Origin: Coptis chinensis
Taxonomy: Eukaryota; Streptophyta; Magnoliopsida; Ranunculales; Ranunculaceae
Direction: 5' to 3'
Assembly: GCA_015680905.1 (NCBI GenBank)
Contig: CM027382.1
Span: forward strand, 13,985,501-14,049,500
DNA: 64,000 bases
Shown here: positions 49,173 through 61,709 of the stretch, piece after piece
Numbering within the stretch: position 1 is the first letter of the stretch
How the letters are laid out: each line of letters opens with the position of its first letter
Notes under the pieces: generated by a model
Seen by the model: only the letters and a program-made list of their open reading frames with translations
Told to the model about the DNA's origin: nothing
The model's database searches: none
Program-made: the position numbers and the translations under genes

Positions 49173-49524
49173 TATGGCTTCTTCTTCATCATTGCAAAAA
49201 ACTAGCCAACATACCAACGTTGCCGAATCAACTCAACAATCCTATTATTTTGATACAATCGATCAAGAGAGGTGCCAAATTTGCACCTAAAAAAAACACC
49301 TTGCGTTGTCATGTAAGTATATGAACAAAAGGTGTAGTCCTAAAGCACTACATTGTCAAGGTTATATGCTCATACATAGAAGTTGTAACGAAGATGGTGA
49401 AGAAGTAAGATTTTTGAAATGCATGTATGATATATGTCCTGGTATGGAATATATTTCGGCAGTAACCTGCTTCAACACAACGGAGCAAATAATAAAGAAT
49501 TCACTAATAAACAGAGGAAATTGA
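49173..49524 (+). CDS. Small cysteine-containing hypothetical ORFs
   Basis: Two adjacent plus-strand frames. The first (49173-49290) reads MASSSSLQKTSQHTNVAEST and ends with ERCQICT. After a stop the second (from about 49306) reads SCKYMNKRCSPKALHCQGYM and continues with further cysteines to a stop at 49524. The pair might be one small protein with about eight cysteines, with the break real or due to sequence error. An in-frame stop and lack of a known family argue for a relic. Function unknown. Confidence 0.25.
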
Positions 49525-49989
49525 TGTTGGGGGAGATGAAACTGAACCAAGATAATGGCTGCCTACGTACCCAAGATCTACTATCTATGGATCAAGTTTC
49601 AACGTAGTTCCTTATGAGAGAGAATGTTTTTTATGAATTGGTAGAGATTGAGTCCTAAGAGGACTGTACGTTTGTTTGTCAAAAGAATTGTTATCTCTTT
49701 GAATTTTTATCCTTATTTTCTACAATAATGAACCTGGACATATTCATCAATAGACCGATAATTGGATGGGCTAGGGTTAAGCACGTGGGCTTAACTGCTG
49801 GACTAGGCCTAGTATTGGGTTGGATTCATGGGCTTAATAAGCCACAAAGTGGGGTCTATATATTGCCCTCTCTTTGGTGGATGGGCAAAGCCCATGTGGC
49901 AAAGAAGTTAATATAGAAAAAAGAATGGAATAATATCAATTTAAAATACATAAAATAAAATAGAATAAATGTTACCAAGTATTGGTATG
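49525..49989. other. No recognisable gene
   Basis: Spacer. The stretch at 49750-49900 is relatively GC-richer, with repeated GGGCTTAA/GGGCTA words. No supported coding frame. Confidence 0.35.
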
Positions 49990-50550
49990 TGTAATCTCAT
50001 TGTCAAAGGCGACAATAGGCGATGACAGGAGACAAAAATTATTGGCGACAAAATATGGAAATAATTAGCAAAAATTATTGGCTGAAAATATTAGCGAAAA
50101 TTATTGGCGGAAGTTATTTGCGAAAGGAGGCATAAATAATGAGTGAAAATTATTGGCGGAAATAATTTGCGGAAGTTAGTGGCGGAAGAAATTAGCGAAA
50201 ATTATTGATGAAAGTTATTTACGAAAGGAGGCGGAAATAATTGGTGAAAGATATTAGCGGAAGTTATTGGCAAAAATTATTTGCAAAAATTATTGGCGGA
50301 AGTTATTTGGGAATTAAAGGAGGCAGAAATAATTGGCTGAAGATATTAGCAGAAGTTTATGGGCGGAAATAATTGGTGGAAGTTATTGGCGAAAATTATT
50401 GGCAGAAGGGCGGAAGTTATTGGCGGAAATAATTTACGAAAATTATTGACATAAATTATTAGCGGAAGGGCAGAAGTTAGTGGCGGAAATAATTAGCGAA
50501 AATTATTATCGGAAGGGCAAAAGTTAGTGGCGGAAATAATTAGCGAAAGT
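49990..50550. repeat. Short tandem array of GGCGGAAATAATT/GGCGAAAATTATT units
   Basis: About 560 bp built of 11-13 bp words (GGCGGAAGTTATT, GGCGGAAATAATT, AGCGAAAATTATT) with spacing drift. Higher-order repeats of about 60 bp (for example GGCGGAAATAATTAGCGAAA recurring) are visible. Non-coding, minisatellite-like. Confidence 0.85.
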
Positions 50551-50776
50551 TTGTATATGGATACTGTTAAAAGTTGCTTCGAAAGGTGTGCCTTCCCAGA
50601 GGGAAAGTAATAGCTAGAACGTTGATTGTATAATAAAAGTAGGAAAAATAATACCAACCTTTGATGGAAATGCAACATCACTTCTTGTTTTTGATCTTGT
50701 GTTGTTCGTTGCATGTTGATAGGTAATATTGATAAAAAAAAAATATGATGGCGATATAATAGGGGAATACAGACGC

Positions 50777-52161
50777 TGATAAACGAAAAATGAATAGTCT
50801 ACCTACGAAATGAACGATGAATCCACAACGTAAGTAAACTAAACTTTTTACTTGATGCTCTCTTGTTTATCAAAGATTTTATTCTACTCTCAACCAATTG
50901 AGATATAGGTGAGTAGATAGAGTTCGTTCCACTCCTAGTACTCTAGCATGGATGTTTTCTAATCTAACTAGTCGTTTTTAAGTCTATGAGAGTTTTACGA
51001 AGGGAATTATACTACGATGCAACTACCCACAAGATGCAACTAGTCGGCTATCGGAATACTAAGGGAATGCTACGTTGATTCTATGATAAGGAGTTAGAGG
51101 GGGATTGATTCCACCTTAACTCAACTTAATCCACTAACGATTTAATCGTCAGAATCCGAATTGAAATCGCGCAGAACAATTGGTTATTCCTAATCCCTAA
51201 TTATACATGGCATTTCTACCAATTCATAACTAGCATGTGAACAATTAAACCCATTCTCATGGTGAACTAATCATTTCTAGAGTGGAATAGAAAATACGAT
51301 TTAATTTTACGATAATCGAATCAAGCTTTCATCAAGGCTTCACAACCCCTCTAATGGAGGTTTAGCCTTGAATCATTCGCAATCATTTCCATTTATATTA
51401 AAACTAAACATAATATAAAGCATTGAAATTTATTTAATTAAACAATAATGAAATCTAATTTAATGACTAAAATCAACTAAGGACATAAATTGAAATTAGA
51501 TCTAGAATCGAATTGACAAAAATCGAAATGGATAAAGAATACTACTTTATTGATCTAATCAAATGAAGAACAAGATTCAAAGGTTTAATCTAATAAGGGA
51601 TTTGAAACTAATTAAAGAAAAACAATTAAATCTAGATCTAGAAGCTATTTTAATGGCTACTTTCTATTCTAAGCTATGAACCCTAATTCTCTACTAATTA
51701 ATCTACCATTAACAAAGACTTAAGCTTTTGTTCTTATACATTCAGATCCAAAATTCGTGCATGGGCTTGGAGCCAGGGTTTGGGCCGCAGAATCGTGCCC
51801 AAAACCCAATTCTTTCAAATTCAAAAGGCCTCTTCAGCTGCAGTTGACTTCCACAGACTTTTCGTCCACTTCTGCTCCTCTGATTGGGTCAAGGCTTGGA
51901 CCATTACAAAGCTCTTTCCGAGCCGGTCGTTTTGACATAAGGTATGCCCAATTCGAGGTCCGAGTCCAAAGATACGGCTTTGAAGTTCTCACGACTTTTG
52001 CTCCTCAGATCTCGCTAAAGTGGTACATTTCGCACATAATGGACTTTAAAGCCCGAAATGCATAAAAACGCTAAGAATCGTTAACTCTTACTTATTATTC
52101 ACATAATTGGTCTGACAAGATGATTATTAGGGGTTAAAACTACAGTTTTGGGCTCTTATCA
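50777..52161 (-). repeat. 3' LTR of the Athila-like element
   Basis: Bounded by GACGC on the left. A polypurine tract (AAGGGGTGGTT on the minus strand, about 52162-52172) lies immediately inside it, as expected for the 3' LTR. Confidence 0.92.
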
Positions 52162-52172
52162 AACCACCCCTT

Positions 52173-55100
52173 AAACAAAGATTTTGCTTGTCCTCAAGCA
52201 AATATGAGAAATTAGAATAAGTGACCAAAAATGGAGTTCTAGCTAATCTCGTTTTCACTGAAATGCGATTGCATTGACCATATGCAACAAGGCCTTTAAA
52301 CCACTAGGAATTCCTAGTGGACGAAGTTATAGCCCGTGAGAGTTTTCCGTTGAAGGTACTCACAAACTTCATCTATACTACAACGACTAAGAAAATAAAA
52401 CTATTGTTTCTTTATTCATGCTCAACTATCTATACATCTCTCTAGCAATTACATAAGAATAACCAGTCAAAACCCTAAGTTAATATATGCATAATAATCA
52501 ATCATCTACAATAAACATATATACAATGAGTAGTACTATCAAATGTTTAGCAGGTTTGTTTCTCGAGAACTTCGAATAAGCGCCTTAAGTAGGTTCTCAC
52601 AATAATAGTCAAGAAACAACACTCGATTTTTTGCACTCAAGTTTCGCTACTCCAGTGTACAGTGGGCACACTTTACCTTACAATCTCAATGACAACAAGG
52701 AAGCCGGGGTCAATCAAACACATCTGCCACTTACTATCACACTAACCTATTCCTAATCGAGCTAGAGGTCTTTATTAGGTGTTCTGAGGGATTAGGAGAT
52801 GGTTTAAGAAGGAAGGAAATGGATATTCAAAAGGACAAGTCCGAGATAATAGAGTCTTCAGATATGTAACTTAGAGAAAACCTTGTTATTTTCTTTTGCT
52901 TCTATACTTTGTTTCCATCCTTAGCCATATTTTTTTTTTTTTTCTTTTGGCTTTTTGACTCCTTTTATTCTATTTTTTTTTTTTTTTTTTTTTTTTTTAT
53001 TTTCTTTTTTTTTTTTTTGGATGGAAACTTCTTTTCTTTATTTTCCAAGCAAGTAACAATTTTTGTTTACGTGTTTTTTCTTCTTCTTCTTCACTCATTC
53101 TATTCTCGGACTTATTCTAAATTGGGTAGGTCGATTTATTTGATTTTTTTTTTTTTTGTTTTGTTTTGTAACAGGTAAAGGAATTGTGGTGTATGGAAGG
53201 CTAAAGAAAAGGCTCAGAGTGGTGACTAGCGGAAAATAATTCATAGGTTTGAATTTCGGCTATATCGATCCAAAGAGCGCCTAAATTTCTCACTTAGGAT
53301 ATGGTTTAGTGATCAAGCAAGTGGGACGGTGATTTCTCTATCCGGATTTTACTTCTCCCTTGTGTCATTTCTCAAATGTTTCGGCTTCATATAAGGCTTT
53401 AGGCTATATTCTCACAGGATTTGTAGAATAAGTACTCTAGCCTAGATTTTAAACTTATCGCTAACAATCATAGATACTCACATAATATATTTATAGATAG
53501 ATGCAAAGATTATTACCTACGATTAACCTAAGTTTCTAACAATTATTCGATGCAACAACTATGTGAGACTTCTAGATTGTTAAGAGCATGGAGAAAGAAA
53601 ACAATACCAATATTCCTAAGTGTATAGCATAAACTTATTTATTTATATTTTTAAATTTTTGAAATTTTAACTCGAAAACAAATGCATATTATATATATCT
53701 ATATCCTAACAGATGTCTTAATTACACGTGATTCTATGCCCCCCAAAAACAAGAAGCATGCTTTGTCCTCAAAGCATTGTAAATAAAAGGGTAGGAAAAA
53801 TACCATCAAAGCTGCGGAAATTCGTAAACATCCGCAAAACAATGTTAGAACGCACTAATATAGGAAATAAAACCGACACAATAACTCTATAAGAGTTCCA
53901 CCCATAATGGGGTTAACATAATTAAATTGCTTGGGACATAAGCGCACACAAAACGTAAACTAAAACTTACCTCCACTCCCATTTGTTGTTATTCGTCATC
54001 TTCGCCATCCTCTACTTCTATAAAGAAGTGAGGTTCCTTCGCCCGCCATGCTATGATAATTTGCCGGGCTTCACGCCATTTATCATCTATGGTTGCTAAC
54101 CTATTAAGTGCCACTTGGTCCGATGGGGTGTGGTGCAACAACGGTGAGGTCAGATCCGCCACCCATGCCAAGTCATTGCACGGAAAGATCGAATAATACT
54201 ATTGGGGGTCGACCGTCTACCTTAATCCAATCCGCGGAAACGGTACAAAAACAGGAAAGAAACATAGCATAATACGCGAAATTAGAACAGCATAAGAAGG
54301 TACTTATGCCTCATAGTATAGGCTCGTGCTAAACTAGACATCAAAGTCCCGGGAAGGTCATAGAACCGGGCGCCCATTGGCTAAAGCAAGGGAAAACGCC
54401 GCAAGTGGCGCCATTCACGTAAGAAAAACGCCATTCCCCTAAAATGTTTAGCATTATCCAAAACATAACAGGTTCCTATGTTCATGGACAAGCTACCGCG
54501 GCAACGTTATAGTCCCCTTTGGTCCTCAATACGGAAAATGCCTGCCCCATAAGCCTCGCGGCAAAGACTCATAAGTGTAGACATGCATATTATCGAATCC
54601 AATAGCACCATGGGTCTTGTATCTCAATGGGCATAGCAAGTCCAAGAACAAATGCTAGCAAGAACCCGTAATCTCCATTGGTTCATTGTCAATGTTGATG
54701 GAGAACACTTGTTCTCCATCCGGCCCTCAAAGAAAATGCAGTTATTATAAAAATAAGATGCAAGTGCCGGAGAATAAAGTTCGGCCGGTCTTACCATAAG
54801 AGGTTCCTACCAACATATGTGATCACCTCGCCAAACCAAGCAACCGTAAGTAATGCTTTGGAACAAATCTTCGAAAAGACTGTTCCGTATTAATATTGAG
54901 ATGTCATCTCTAAATTACGCTTTGGAATAGCTGCGAATGATTCGATACTACACGCTTAAAAACCGGAAAATTTCGGTCCAGAAGAAGTCGCGCTGGCGCA
55001 TTAACTTCAAGCGCTGGCGCTATTTTTTGTATTTTTGATTTCCAAGAACTTAGCTGGTCAATTTTCGACTAAGCGCTGGGCGGCTTCGACGAAAAATTTT

Positions 55101-58100
55101 TCCGACAGAATTTAGGCGCTGAGGGCCAACTAGAAGCTGGCGCGCTCCCGAAGCTGCAGAAATGCTTAAAATGAAGTCAAAACGCGGGAATCGGGTTTGA
55201 AGGGTGAATGATGGAATTTAGGTGTAATGTGAGTTGTGAGGATAGATTGTATCAAGTTTAAATAGGCTTAAAGTTGCTAGAATGGATCGGAAAGTTGCCA
55301 AAACTAATTTCGCAGCTTTCCGAAATCCTAAAATCTCCAAACTCGAAAACGGAAACAACTCATATCCCGGATTCTAATTCAAACCCAAGATTCTTATTTG
55401 GATATTATGACTGAATGTACCTATTTAATCTAGATTTCATCCTACAATGATTCTCAATCATAGATATGCCTATACTGGCCATATTTTCACCTTACTCCGC
55501 AAAGAAATTCTAACACTAGGTTTTTATAAAAATAAAGCGTGAAATGATCAAACCACCCCCAAACAAGTTCGGAAGGTGGGATTAATATGAAACAAGCACA
55601 CAAACTGAAAATAACCCCTTATATTAAAATTTTCATTCGGAGTATCACTACAAAATCCACATTACTGAAATAAAAATTACATTACAATAAAGACAACAAA
55701 AGTAAATAAAACAACAACTACTAAACATAAATAACTACCACTATCACCGCTCATCCTTCTAAACACCTCGCCACCGGTGGCGGAGGGCACGATCTCCTCG
55801 GTGGTGGCTCCCCGAGCTCCGAAGGTCCAAAGAATCGTCGCCCCTCCGCCGACGACGCCATGCCTAGTACCGTTGTGTCCTCGAGAGGCAGAGTCCTCAG
55901 ATGAGGTGGGAAGCGTGCATAGCATCTCTACTCTAAACCGACACCGGGCTTCCATCTCAGCCCCGCCTGCTCCCATCTCTCATCCTCCTCTCGGGCGCGG
56001 AGCTCGGTTGTGGTGAATGGTGGCCCTGTCGAGTCCGGAGGGTGCATTGACAGAAGTGTTGAGTGAACGATGCCCCTATGTAGCATAGTCATGCGCCAAA
56101 GATCGGAACCAACACCTCCGAAGGCATCCGTGATCAAAGCAGGTGCCATCCTCCTCATCCTCCTCCGACTCATCCTCATCTACCCCTCCGCTCCTCCCTC
56201 ACCGTTCCCTATCCTCGGCAATTTCAGACTTGTTGGACACACTCCCCTATAGATACGCGGGTTCCCGCGGTGGTAATGTAAATCCTCTCGGCCGGAGTTG
56301 CCTTCATCTTCAACATGATCTTAGTGATAAGCACAGAAGAGGTGCCAACGACCGTCCAACCTCCCCGATCACGTTTTTCGAAGCAAAAACTCCGTGATAC
56401 AAATCGCATTTCCGCCCCTCGAGTATCCATAGGACGCGGAGGCAGGTCGACCGATGTCAACCGACCTTGTCCTTGTTTAGGACATTCCACCAATCCAATC
56501 GGGTCTGGTCAGCTTGGTTGGTCCTCGAGAAGCCTTCGGCGCACACAATGGGAGTTTGATTGTAGCTCCCATCGATGACAAGAACGCCTTCATCAACGGC
56601 TCAACCCCCATCAAACGGGGGCCTCTGTAAAAACGGCAGATTCAGATTGATTCTAGGCGAATGCCTAGAATCTCATACCCAACAGCCCCCAGAGTCAACT
56701 CCTCCTCTTCTTCTTCACTAAAACAAAATCCGACTCCCCTCCAACTCCGGTGTTGTAGAACCGTCTGACCAAGTCTTCATGGTAGAAGTCTTCGGTCGAA
56801 AGTACCGAGACTATTCCAGTCTCTCTACTAGCCATTTCACCACCAAAAAACGGCGAAAATGGTCGGCGGTGAAAGGAACTTCCTCCAGATAATACTGGCG
56901 TTGAGCCATCTAGTTTTGAAATGTCGATTGGGGTTTATATAGATGTGGTGGTGGTGGTTTAGCTTGACCGACTTTAAGAACAATGGTGGTGGTGGTGGCG
57001 TGGGGCGGCAGCACCAAAATTTTTTAATTTCGGTGGTTTTGATAATAGAAATCGGTGGTGGTAGTGATGGTTGGTGTTTTGAAGTCGATTTGAGGTTTGG
57101 ATTTGATTTTTTGGCGTGGGTTGTTTGTATTTTCTTTTTATTTTGATTTCTTTTTAGGTTTGGAGCTTGGTAATGGCGTTAATGGAAGATGAAACGATGA
57201 ACTGTCGTGAGAATGTAAGAGCCGAAGCCGCTTCCATGGGCTGGTGGGCTGAAGTTGGGCCCAAGCCCAAAATCAAAATTTTCGATTTTTTCGATTTTTT
57301 CGCTAATTTCAAATCAAAATTCCCGCCGTTATCGGGTCCGATATTTGCGAATGAGATATGGAAATGATCAGGAGAGAATTTCCTATCCAATGATCCATAA
57401 AACACTCTATTCCGACTTCGGATGACATATGAGATAGTGGAAAACGCCTCGAAGCGTGCATGACGAAGTTATGCTTAACGAATGAACTCTAAATTAATAG
57501 ATCATGTCAATCCGAATCGTAATACAATAAAACGGCCTAAGCAACTCTAGTGGGACATAAAACATTTAGTACGAACATTTAACACCCACCCCAAAAACAA
57601 ATTTTTACAACGGCTTAGAAAATTTGTTTTTAGCAAATGGTCTTTTAAAGTCGATTCCCGAGACTTCCTAGATTACTATGTTTATTTTTATTTTTTTTTT
57701 TTATTTTAGTTTTAGAAGGAAAACAATAAGCAATAAAGACATAATTCACACCATAGAGAAACATGACTCAAAAACCGAGAAAACATGCAAGAGTGGAAAA
57801 CGTGAATTATGTGAACCGTGGACTTAGGATCCGTACTTACAGCCACATACTCCATAGGGAGGGCCCGGTTACCTTAATGGTGCACTCACCAATATATTGG
57901 AATGAGAGGAAATGCACCAACACAGAAATTTGAGTCGTTTATAGTCAGATACTCAAGACTTTATCTAAAACATATGTATGAACATGCAGTTGATCATATA
58001 TCAACAACCGAAATAGTTGTGGATCATTCCATAAATAAATATCACAGCAAACATATCCAAATACAATGAAACACCAAGATTTCCTACGACACAGCCTAGT

Positions 58101-58599
58101 GGAATCCAAACGAAGTCGGATAACCCTATTGTGTAACCTATCATGCACCTTATTTTTCATTTTTGAATGAGTGGGTGTTCTAGTAAATAAGTGTGGAAAA
58201 GTGAATGGTTGTGGAGAATATGGTAGATATGGATAAGTTTTAGAAAGACAGCCTTATAACAATGAGGATTTGGTTTTAGCACCGAACTCATTCATTGTGT
58301 GTGTGGACCTGCCTCAATTTGAAAATGAAGGTGTCAAATAGTTTGTCCTTCCAAGTATCCGTTTGTTAGGAGGATTTAAAAAATTATAGAGCAATGTAAG
58401 AAACAACAGGATCGAAAGTGCAAACTCGGGTTCCTTTGAAAGGGTGGAAGGAGGGGGATCGAGGTGGATGTTGTGCAAGTTAGTTCTTGATAGGGTGAAT
58501 TGTCACCTACTCGAAGAAACTCATCAAATTCCTCATCTAGATTGGTCATATCCACATTACTATGGTAGTCCTCTACATCTTTGAGAAAGTCATCTATCC
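52173..58599 (-). other. Internal region of the retrotransposon without identified pol
   Basis: A long T-rich tract (52930-53160, A-rich on the coding strand) lies near the 3' LTR. A relatively GC-rich stretch (about 53990-56900) shows discontinuous minus-strand coding-like sequence (for example LNRLATIDDKWREARQIIIA). I cannot assign it to a known domain. In complete Athila elements an additional ORF occupies this 3' position. I found no RT, RNase H or integrase motif. Confidence 0.45.
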
Positions 58600-59435
58600 C
58601 GGCCCCTCATCAATAATATGTGTATCGACTAGTGTAGGAATGAAAATGTTGAGTCCGACTTTCCAAAGGAAAGAATTTTGGGGCATATGACTATCGGGGA
58701 ACGTGTTGTTGAAATAATCTCGAAGCAAAGTTCTCGATCATGCTAACCTCTCCATCCATAGATCTTAATCCGGTAATCGCGGTCCTTGTTTTAAAAACAT
58801 TGACTTCAAAAGCAAGATGGCCAAAAGACATGGACATTGAACCATCACGGCAATTAATGAGCGCATTGGGCAGTTGCCAAGAAAGGACGCCTCTAAAATG
58901 ATCGGACAGAGTCGTTAGCTTAACTTCTTCAGATCGAGGACTACAAAATCAGCCGGATAGTAGAAATCCCGAACTTTTACCAACACATTTTTCGACTACA
59001 CCCTTAGGATATTTAATAGACCCGATCCTAATTGCAACGCCATTTTAGTGGGTTGCATTTTGTCTCTAGACCTATTTGTCTATACAAATAAAATGGGAGT
59101 AAGTTAACACTAGCCCCCGTGTCTAATAACGGTCGTCAGATAGGAATCTCCTAAGGTGCATTGACAAGAGAGATCTAATTGTGGTCCTTGTACTTAACAA
59201 TTCCATTATGTTCAGATAAGGTTGGGAATTGTTCTGTTAAAAAGGCGTCTTTTGGTATATTTGTCTTACGCCTAGTAGTACACAATTCCTTAAGAAACTT
59301 AGCATGATGTGGTAGCTTTTTAATAGCTTCGAGGAAGGGAAGGTTTATAGTTAGATTCTTAAAAACATCCCTAATCTCCTCATAATTTGTATCCTTAGTT
59401 AACATGGCTAATTTTTGTGGAAACGGTGGTTTCAC
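58600..59435 (-). pseudogene. Gag-pol linker and protease-like remnant
   Basis: The minus strand shows PPFPQKLAML and INLPFLEAIKKLPHHAKFLK, the conserved segment before protease in Athila-type polyproteins. Degraded protease-domain neighbourhood follows (YPKGVVE). It is broken. Confidence 0.65.
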
Positions 59436-59864
59436 GACATATTTAGCAATGGTATCACTGGATGTTTAACCGTGGCTTTTGTTTCTTAAGTTGGTTGTAA
59501 CCGGGACCTCTACAGTGGTAGGCTCTTAGGTTTCTATTTCAAGATCTAGTAATATAGAAAGGTGTAGGACTATTGGTGGGGTAACTATAGGCATAGTTAC
59601 TTTGTTATCAACCACTCGCTTGCCCGAGAGAGTGGTGATGGCATTTATCTCACCTACATTTTCAAATTCATTACTAGTATTATCCGTTACCTCAAAGGTC
59701 GTGTTTGTTGTTTTAGGATTAGGTATTGCGTTATTCGAAACACACCTTTGGTTTGGGCTTTATCTTGAGCCAACCGTTGGGTTAAATTAGTTACGGATTG
59801 TAGAAGTTGGTTGGATGGATGAGCCATGGTTTGGAAAAGTTTTTGGCTCACTTGTATAAAGGTG

Positions 59865-60548
59865 TCAAGACGATCCGTGTGTGGGTGTAGTGGTCACGGG
59901 TGGTGTTACTGGAACTATTTCCCGTGAATTATTTATTGGTGGATTTTGATAGTTATTATTTACCGGAACGATACCTCTATTAGCATTATAATTATTATAA
60001 TTACCTTGACCTTGTGCTTGACCTTGTCGAGGTTGCACTTGGTTGTTATAATTATTAAAATTACCCTGACCCTGTCCTTGTCGTAGTGGGGCTTGGTTAA
60101 AGCTCTGCGTTGGCCTAACATATTGATGATTGTACCCTTGAGGTGTGACGTTTTGGTTATTTCTCCAACCGAAGTTGGGATTTTGTCTCCAAGGGGCGTT
60201 AGGTTCACTATTAATGGAACAAGCCTGTTCATAGGCTATAGGACAGTGGGATTCGGGATGCTCAGGGCTCCAACAGAAACTACATGGATTTGAATTTACA
60301 TTCATAACGGGGATTGGCTTTTGTTGTACAGAAATGGCATCTACCTTTTTTGTGAGGGATTCAATTAGAGTTTTAAGCTCAGGATCTGATTTAACCTCAA
60401 ACATACTGGTAGCCTTAACTGTGGAAGAAGAACTAGCGGAGCGGGAGTAATCGTCACTACCCCCCCAATTATTATTACGCTTAGTTTGGTCCTCTAAAAA
60501 TTTATAAGCCTCCGAGGCTCCTTTGTTTAAGAAACTACCCCCATTCAT
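59865..60548 (-). pseudogene. Gag-like region of the Athila-like element
   Basis: The minus strand starts MNGGSFLNKGASEAYKFLED, typical of the C-terminal part of plant Athila/Tat gag. A CX2CX4HX4C zinc knuckle follows (CSFCWSPEHPESHC), then a Q/N/G-rich tail. The upstream part of gag, toward 61000, is fragmentary. Confidence 0.8.
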
Positions 60549-61709
60549 TATGTCAAGGACTTCTTTATGGTGATGTTGAAGTCCTTTGAAAAGGCAATTT
60601 AACTAACGTGTCTTTCGCTAAGTTATGATGTGGACACTCTATAAAGAGATCGGTGAAGCGGTTCCAAGCCTCTGAAAATGATTCATGAGGATTTTGTCGA
60701 AAAGAAATGAATCTTGGAAAGCATCTCATCCGTCTTTAGGGGTGGGTAAAATGTTCCATAAACAATTTGAACAAGTTTAGCCCACGAGTCCACGTAATTA
60801 GGCTTTGGGCGTTAACCAAGACGCCTTTATCGGCTAAGGTGAAGGGAAATACCCTTAATTTAATTTGTTAACCAACCAACCGTAGGATGGTGGAATGTTG
60901 TTAGGACTTGTTCAATCCTACGCGTATCTTTGGTAAGGTTTTTCATGGTCTAAACCATGAAAAGCGGGTAACAAATTAAAAATATTTGAGGGATTCTCAA
61001 ATCCCATTTGGGTTTTGCTAGAACGATGCAAGATTTGGGGCTATCGCTCAAGGCTTTGTAGAAGTCGAGAGAGGAGTCTCTCTTTCTTCCCCATTATATC
61101 GTATGGTGTGTGTGATAGTAGTTAGAGGTGTAGTGTGTGGTATACTAGATAGACTTGATTGTTGATGTTGTTGTGTATTTACGTTCGGTGTTTTATGCGA
61201 CCACTGCACTTTAATCTCATGCAAGACTAAGTCGAGCTTAACTACACATGCAACACTCCAAACAATTCTCGATATACTAGTATAAACCTCTAACAGAGAT
61301 CGCGAGGTGTGGAAGAAAGGAATACCGATTGCGCCCTTGCTTCGCTTTTATGAATAGCGTCTTGGAATGCAGCGTGTTCGGTGTTTATAAGAGAATGGAA
61401 CACGAAAAACTTGACAACTTCGAAGTTCAAATCAAACTGTGGAAATCACGGAAATTGAGAGAGGAGAAGGGTAGCCATCTATCTAAGGTATATTTCGGTG
61501 TAAACGAAGTCCATAAGATAGCTGGTCGCTTCTCTTTGAAGCTCTTTGAAGGCCTTCAGTCGTTTTTCTGGAATTTTTCCAAAACTGAAAAGCGGCAACC
61601 ACAAAAGTATGAATCAAACAAGGGTGGGTGGGTGAAATGGGACTTAAAAATTACTAATTCTATTATGAAAACAATGCTAAAGTGCAACTAAGATATAAAT
61701 GGGGCCATT
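60549..61709 (-). other. 5' internal region of the retrotransposon
   Basis: Leader and fragmentary N-terminal gag region between the 5' LTR and the recognisable gag block. No clear primer-binding site was identified next to the LTR. Confidence 0.45.

Noticed and set aside
49990-50550. CRISPR-like array
   Set aside because: Repeats are 11-13 bp with no unique spacers of fixed length, in a plant nuclear context.
52909-53178. Phenylalanine-rich open frame
   Set aside because: Produced by a long T tract. Low complexity only.
61680-61709. A tRNA primer-binding site beside the 5' LTR
   Set aside because: The adjacent sequence does not convincingly match a common tRNA 3' end.
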